Source: CAUSKK01 sp963532425
GTDB taxonomy: Bacteria > Pseudomonadota > Gammaproteobacteria > Cardiobacteriales > Cardiobacteriaceae
Reading direction: 5' to 3'
NCBI GenBank assembly: GCA_963532425.1
Contig: CAUSKK010000020.1
Coordinates: forward strand, 1-36,252
DNA: 36,252 nucleotides
This document shows positions 33,863-36,252 of the stretch, one piece after another (position 1 is the stretch's first letter; each line of letters starts with the position of its first letter). Made by a program: the position numbers and the translations under genes. Under the pieces are notes generated by a model. That model made no database searches, was not told the DNA's origin, and was given only the letters and a program-made list of their open reading frames with translations.

Positions 33863-34431
33863 GAATCGCCACCGTCATTCGCAACAGCCGGGCGGCGCAA
33901 ATCGAGCTGTCCCTGAATCTGGACGGCAGCGGCAAGGTGCTGCTCAGCGGCCCGGAACCGTTCTTCGCCCGCCGCCTGGAGGAGCTGGCCCGCCACGGCC
34001 TCTTTGATGTGGAATTGAACCTGAACGCCAGCGAACCGCCGGACGGTGCCGCCCTTGTGGCCGAGTGTGGCCGGGCCCTGGGGGAAGCGCTGCGCTCGGC
34101 CCTGGGCGAGGGCCGCGACTGCCAGCGCCTTGGCGTCGCCTATGTGCCCCACTATGAAGCGCTCGGCCGGGTGGTGGTGGACGTGGGCGGCCGGCCGGGC
34201 TGCTACTGGGCCGAAGCGCTGCCCCCGGCCACCTTCGGCGCCCTGGACACGGCCACCCTGGCGGAATTCTTCCGGGAGCTGGCCCTGGCCGCCGGTTTTA
34301 CGCTGCATCTGGACATTCTCAAGGCCGGCCCCAATCCCCAGCAGCTGCTGGCGGCCCTGTTCAAGGCCTGTGGCCGGGCGCTGCGCGCCGCCTGCACCAT
34401 CGACCGCCGCGCCGCCGCCCGGGGCGAGTAG
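33859..34431 (+). CDS. HisB-fold pseudoenzyme (degenerate imidazoleglycerol-phosphate dehydratase homologue)
   Basis: A 190-residue protein that aligns end to end with HisB/HIS3: IRNSRAAQIELSLNLDGSGK, ARHGLFDVELN, ALGEALRSALG, AYVPHYEALGRVVVD, GRP, AEFFRELALAAGFTLHLD, then FKACGRALRAA. The metal and catalytic residues are replaced: HHxxE becomes A64-A65-L-V-A68, the second HHxxE becomes Q161-Q162-L-L-A165, GFLDHM becomes PFFARRL, and PMDEAL becomes PHYEAL. H150 of TLH is kept. It is therefore unlikely to dehydrate imidazoleglycerol phosphate. The frame is intact and its ATG overlaps the ntrX stop (ATGA), so it is expressed with ntrYX. Function unknown; a regulatory or ligand-binding role is conceivable. 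Automatic annotation may call it hisB. Confidence 0.75.
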   Translation: MRIATVIRNSRAAQIELSLNLDGSGKVLLSGPEPFFARRLEELARHGLFDVELNLNASEPPDGAALVAECGRALGEALRSALGEGRDCQRLGVAYVPHYEALGRVVVDVGGRPGCYWAEALPPATFGALDTATLAEFFRELALAAGFTLHLDILKAGPNPQQLLAALFKACGRALRAACTIDRRAAARGE

Positions 34432-34451
34432 CCATACTTTTCTCTTCTGTT

Positions 34452-34475
34452 GCCCCCGCCCGGGGGCTTTTTTTT
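34452..34475 (+). terminator. Terminator of the def-to-hisB-like operon
   Basis: GCCCCC, GCCC loop, GGGGGC, then eight T residues, 20 bases after the last stop. A GAAGCGCTTC follows directly. Past ~34.5 kb the sequence becomes AT-rich. Confidence 0.85.
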
Positions 34476-34515
34476 GGAAGCGCTTCGCTGGGAAAAGGCC
34501 GTTAGGAATAAACGA

Positions 34516-34818
34516 AGCTTAGCGTGTCAAAGTTTTAGTTCCAGATATAAAGAACTTGCCGGAATAACTCAACTTCCTCAGGCTAGAGCTACAAAAGTTC
34601 TTGATTTAAATGGAAATCCTGGAAAATTATGGGTTGTACAACCAACATCGGGACCATTAAAAGGAAATTCCATTAATCTTAGAACAGGATCATCTTCGGC
34701 AAAAACTTCAAATACAAAATTTACAATAGATATTGCTATAAAGAATATTAATGGATTTAATCGCCGCTTATCCAACTTAAAAAGTGGAACTAATATTGAA
34801 ATTAAATTTGAGAATTGA
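34516..34818 (+). pseudogene. Start-less toxin-like C-terminal fragment
   Basis: An AT-rich reading frame without ATG or ribosome site. In-frame start codons upstream lie only inside the terminator. Coding-like sequence runs from about SFSSRYKELAGITQLPQ to NGFNRRLSNLKSGTNIEIKFEN and ends at 34818, 10 bases before the next gene. Such orphan C-terminal pieces followed by a small gene are typical of displaced CdiA/Rhs toxin-immunity modules. I do not recognise the toxin fold; the assignment rests on context. Confidence 0.45.
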
Positions 34819-34828
34819 ATATTAAGTA

Positions 34829-35191
34829 ATGTGTAAAATAGATTACGAAAGTATTATAGAGTCATGTAGATATCATCATATACGCTTTATATTTAACTTA
34901 ATACAATTTTATGATGATAAAGACATTAATATTAGCATTGAGGATGCAAAAATAATATTCATGAGTATATTAAGGTATCTAATGAATAAAGGTGAAATTA
35001 AATTATTATTTGTTGATAATGGATTTTCAGAAGAAAAAAACAATATTCTCAATGCATCAGATATAGAAACGCAATTAAATGCTTTATATAATTCCTTTCC
35101 TATAGGATATGACGAAAATATCCCAGAAAAGGATATAGATAATTCTTGGTGGTATATTAACTGCCCAGTAATTTATAGGATGGAAAAATGA
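34829..35191 (+). CDS. DUF596-like protein, probable immunity protein
   Basis: A 120-residue acidic, AT-rich gene. The pattern IFMSILRYLMNKGEIKLLF, a later ...ETQLNALYNSFP and a C-terminal WWYINCPVIYRM fits my recollection of DUF596 proteins, which often neighbour filamentous haemagglutinin/CDI toxins. No signal peptide or membrane segment, so cytoplasmic, as expected of an immunity protein for the fragment upstream. Ribosome site is poor. Composition (near 30% G+C by eye) is far below that of the flanking operon. Confidence 0.5.
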   Translation: MCKIDYESIIESCRYHHIRFIFNLIQFYDDKDINISIEDAKIIFMSILRYLMNKGEIKLLFVDNGFSEEKNNILNASDIETQLNALYNSFPIGYDENIPEKDIDNSWWYINCPVIYRMEK

Positions 35192-35282
35192 CGATGGCAG
35201 TTATTACTATGCCGATTGAATACAAAATTTGCCGGACATCTCACAACATCCGGTAAAGATTCCATTACGGAAAACTCTATAG
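35192..35282 (+). other. Degenerate remnant between immunity gene and next toxin fragment
   Basis: The 91 bases hold no complete gene. One frame reads NTKFAGHLTTSGKDSITENS before a stop beyond 35300, which looks like a scrap of a larger toxin, out of frame with the gene at 35283. Confidence 0.3.
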
Positions 35283-35759
35283 ATGGAAGTTATAGAAAAT
35301 GGTAGAACCATAACGCTTCAGCCTATTTCAACGAAAAGTAATATAACTATTACAGCAAAAACCCATGCAGATGGTACTGTGAGTATAGGTGTATCTGGCG
35401 ATAATAACGATATAAAAAGAATTGAGGAAATACAAAGAAAATTTGATGCAGTTGAAAAAGGAAAATATACAGTTGGTAGATTAACCGATGATGAGTTATC
35501 TACTATTAAAGTAGCTAGAAAATCAGACGGAAATTTAAGTAATGCGGCTGGAGCTTGTTCTGAGGGTAAATGCTTTAGTGCCGCAGGGAAAAATCCGAGT
35601 CCAGTTACGGGAACAGCTACTATTTATCGTGGGCGCGGCAATAATCCTTATCCATTATTCGAAAATAATTCTCACTTTAAGGATCTAATGGCTCCCTGTG
35701 ATACCTGTTATCTTAATTTAGATAATTATGAAAAAATTCTACGTGGAAATAAAAAATGA
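35283..35759 (+). CDS. Orphan deaminase-like toxin C-terminal fragment
   Basis: A 158-residue AT-rich frame with no secretion signal and a weak ribosome site, so probably the displaced C-terminus of a large CdiA/Rhs-type toxin. Residues ~1-80 have few features. The C-terminal part carries GACSEGKCFSAAG and, ~50 residues on, MAPCDTCYLN: a (C/H)xE plus PCxxC pair, the zinc-binding signature of bacterial nucleic-acid deaminase toxins (YwqJ-like and relatives). The stop overlaps the next ATG (ATGA), fitting a toxin-immunity pair. Family assignment is motif-based and moderate. Whether it is translated is unclear. Confidence 0.5.
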   Translation: MEVIENGRTITLQPISTKSNITITAKTHADGTVSIGVSGDNNDIKRIEEIQRKFDAVEKGKYTVGRLTDDELSTIKVARKSDGNLSNAAGACSEGKCFSAAGKNPSPVTGTATIYRGRGNNPYPLFENNSHFKDLMAPCDTCYLNLDNYEKILRGNKK

Positions 35760-36252
35760 TTAGTAATGATATTATCGAAAGTAAATTAATAAAATATTGT
35801 GATGACATCATCCCAATAAAAAGAAATTTAATCTATGAATTTTTTAAAGACTTAAATGTTCCATACAGAGAGGATCATATAGATTTTTTAGAAAAATTTG
35901 GAGGAAATAACCCATCTTTTCTTAAAAATATTGAAGTTGATTGTTCTTTTGAAGCAATAAAGGATTTATATTCTGATGAGCTAATAACTAAAGAACTTCC
36001 TGCAGATGCCTGCCATTTCCTTGAACATAAAAATATAATGGATCCATGTTGTATAAACAGAGAAAATGGAAAAATATATAGTTATGACTATAATGAATAT
36101 TACAGCTTATATTACAATAATATCTCTGGACTTGTTTGTTACGGGTTAATTACTAATAATTATATTAAGCGATATTCACAATCAATGTCTACAATAGACG
36201 AAATGTCAGATAAAGATATAGAATTTTTTCTTAAAGAAAATAATAAATTTAA
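35756..36252 (+). CDS. SUKH (SMI1/KNR4)-like immunity protein, 3' end outside window
   Basis: Open from ATG 35756 to the window edge, at least 165 residues, starting MISNDIIESKLIKYCDD. HIDFLEKFGGNNPSFLKN near residues 40-60 is the usual SUKH opening (helix, then FG...P.F), and CINRENGKIYSYDYNEYYS near 115-133 resembles the second conserved strand region. SUKH proteins are common immunity partners of deaminase and nuclease toxins. The ATG overlaps the toxin stop. AT-rich like its neighbours. Confidence 0.5.
   Translation, partial: MISNDIIESKLIKYCDDIIPIKRNLIYEFFKDLNVPYREDHIDFLEKFGGNNPSFLKNIEVDCSFEAIKDLYSDELITKELPADACHFLEHKNIMDPCCINRENGKIYSYDYNEYYSLYYNNISGLVCYGLITNNYIKRYSQSMSTIDEMSDKDIEFFLKENNKF

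Noticed and set aside
33859..34431. A functional imidazoleglycerol-phosphate dehydratase (hisB)
   Set aside because: Both HHxxE metal motifs and DHM are missing, and no other his gene is adjacent.
1..36252. tRNA, rRNA or known riboswitches
   Set aside because: No cloverleaf with TTCRA-type arm, rRNA segment or recognisable riboswitch core was seen in the intergenic regions; a covariance-model scan would be decisive.

Overview
The window reads as chromosomal DNA of a GC-rich Gammaproteobacterium. The conserved block tsaP-dprA-topA / def-fmt-rsmB-ntrY-ntrX, the azurin-type cupredoxin and the TonB/surface-lipoprotein genes suggest a host-associated member of the Cardiobacteriales (Cardiobacterium-like). 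That assignment is inference from gene content, not a database match. Most of the window is GC-rich; the last ~1.7 kb (from about 34.5 kb) is strikingly AT-rich and looks acquired.

Layout. 1-14 kb is a nutrient-uptake and surface region. It holds three paralogous lipoproteins with a TbpB-like C-terminal barrel signature (copy 1 cut by the window edge, copy 2 on the minus strand, copy 3 on the plus strand). Between them lie a TonB-dependent receptor, an AEC-family permease, and a FecBCD-type ABC importer operon ending in a Sel1-repeat gene. 14.5-20.5 kb holds housekeeping genes: rlmKL, an azurin-like cupredoxin, ilvC and parE. 22.8-34.4 kb holds topA, dprA and tsaP (leftward) and, divergently, a chain def-fmt-rsmB-ntrY-ntrX-hisB-like in which every junction overlaps. 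34.5-36.25 kb is a row of orphan polymorphic-toxin/immunity fragments: a start-less toxin remnant, a DUF596-like immunity gene, a deaminase-like toxin C-terminus and a SUKH/SMI1-like immunity gene cut by the window end.

The most unusual element is a perfect 10-bp palindrome, GAAGCGCTTC, present by my manual count about 75 times in three non-coding arrays (1.1-3.06, 13.6-14.5 and 20.5-22.7 kb), plus many near matches. It is also found inside several genes (four times in fmt) and inside transcription terminators. The arrays contain internal direct duplications and a ~175-bp block that recurs in inverted orientation 8.2 kb away with nearly identical palindrome spacing. This is neither CRISPR nor a known transposon. 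Candidate explanations are a HIP1-like highly iterated palindrome, a protein-bound chromosomal site, or a DNA-uptake-type signal; natural transformation and type IV pilus genes (dprA, tsaP) are in the window.

Other notable points: a HisB-fold protein that has lost nearly all metal-binding histidines and is translationally coupled to ntrX; an NtrX whose AAA+ domain lacks the sigma-54 contact loop and has a Walker B Asp-to-Asn change; a covarying hairpin in the 5' leaders of two lipoprotein genes; and an in-frame 42-bp tandem duplication of the 3' end of rlmKL.
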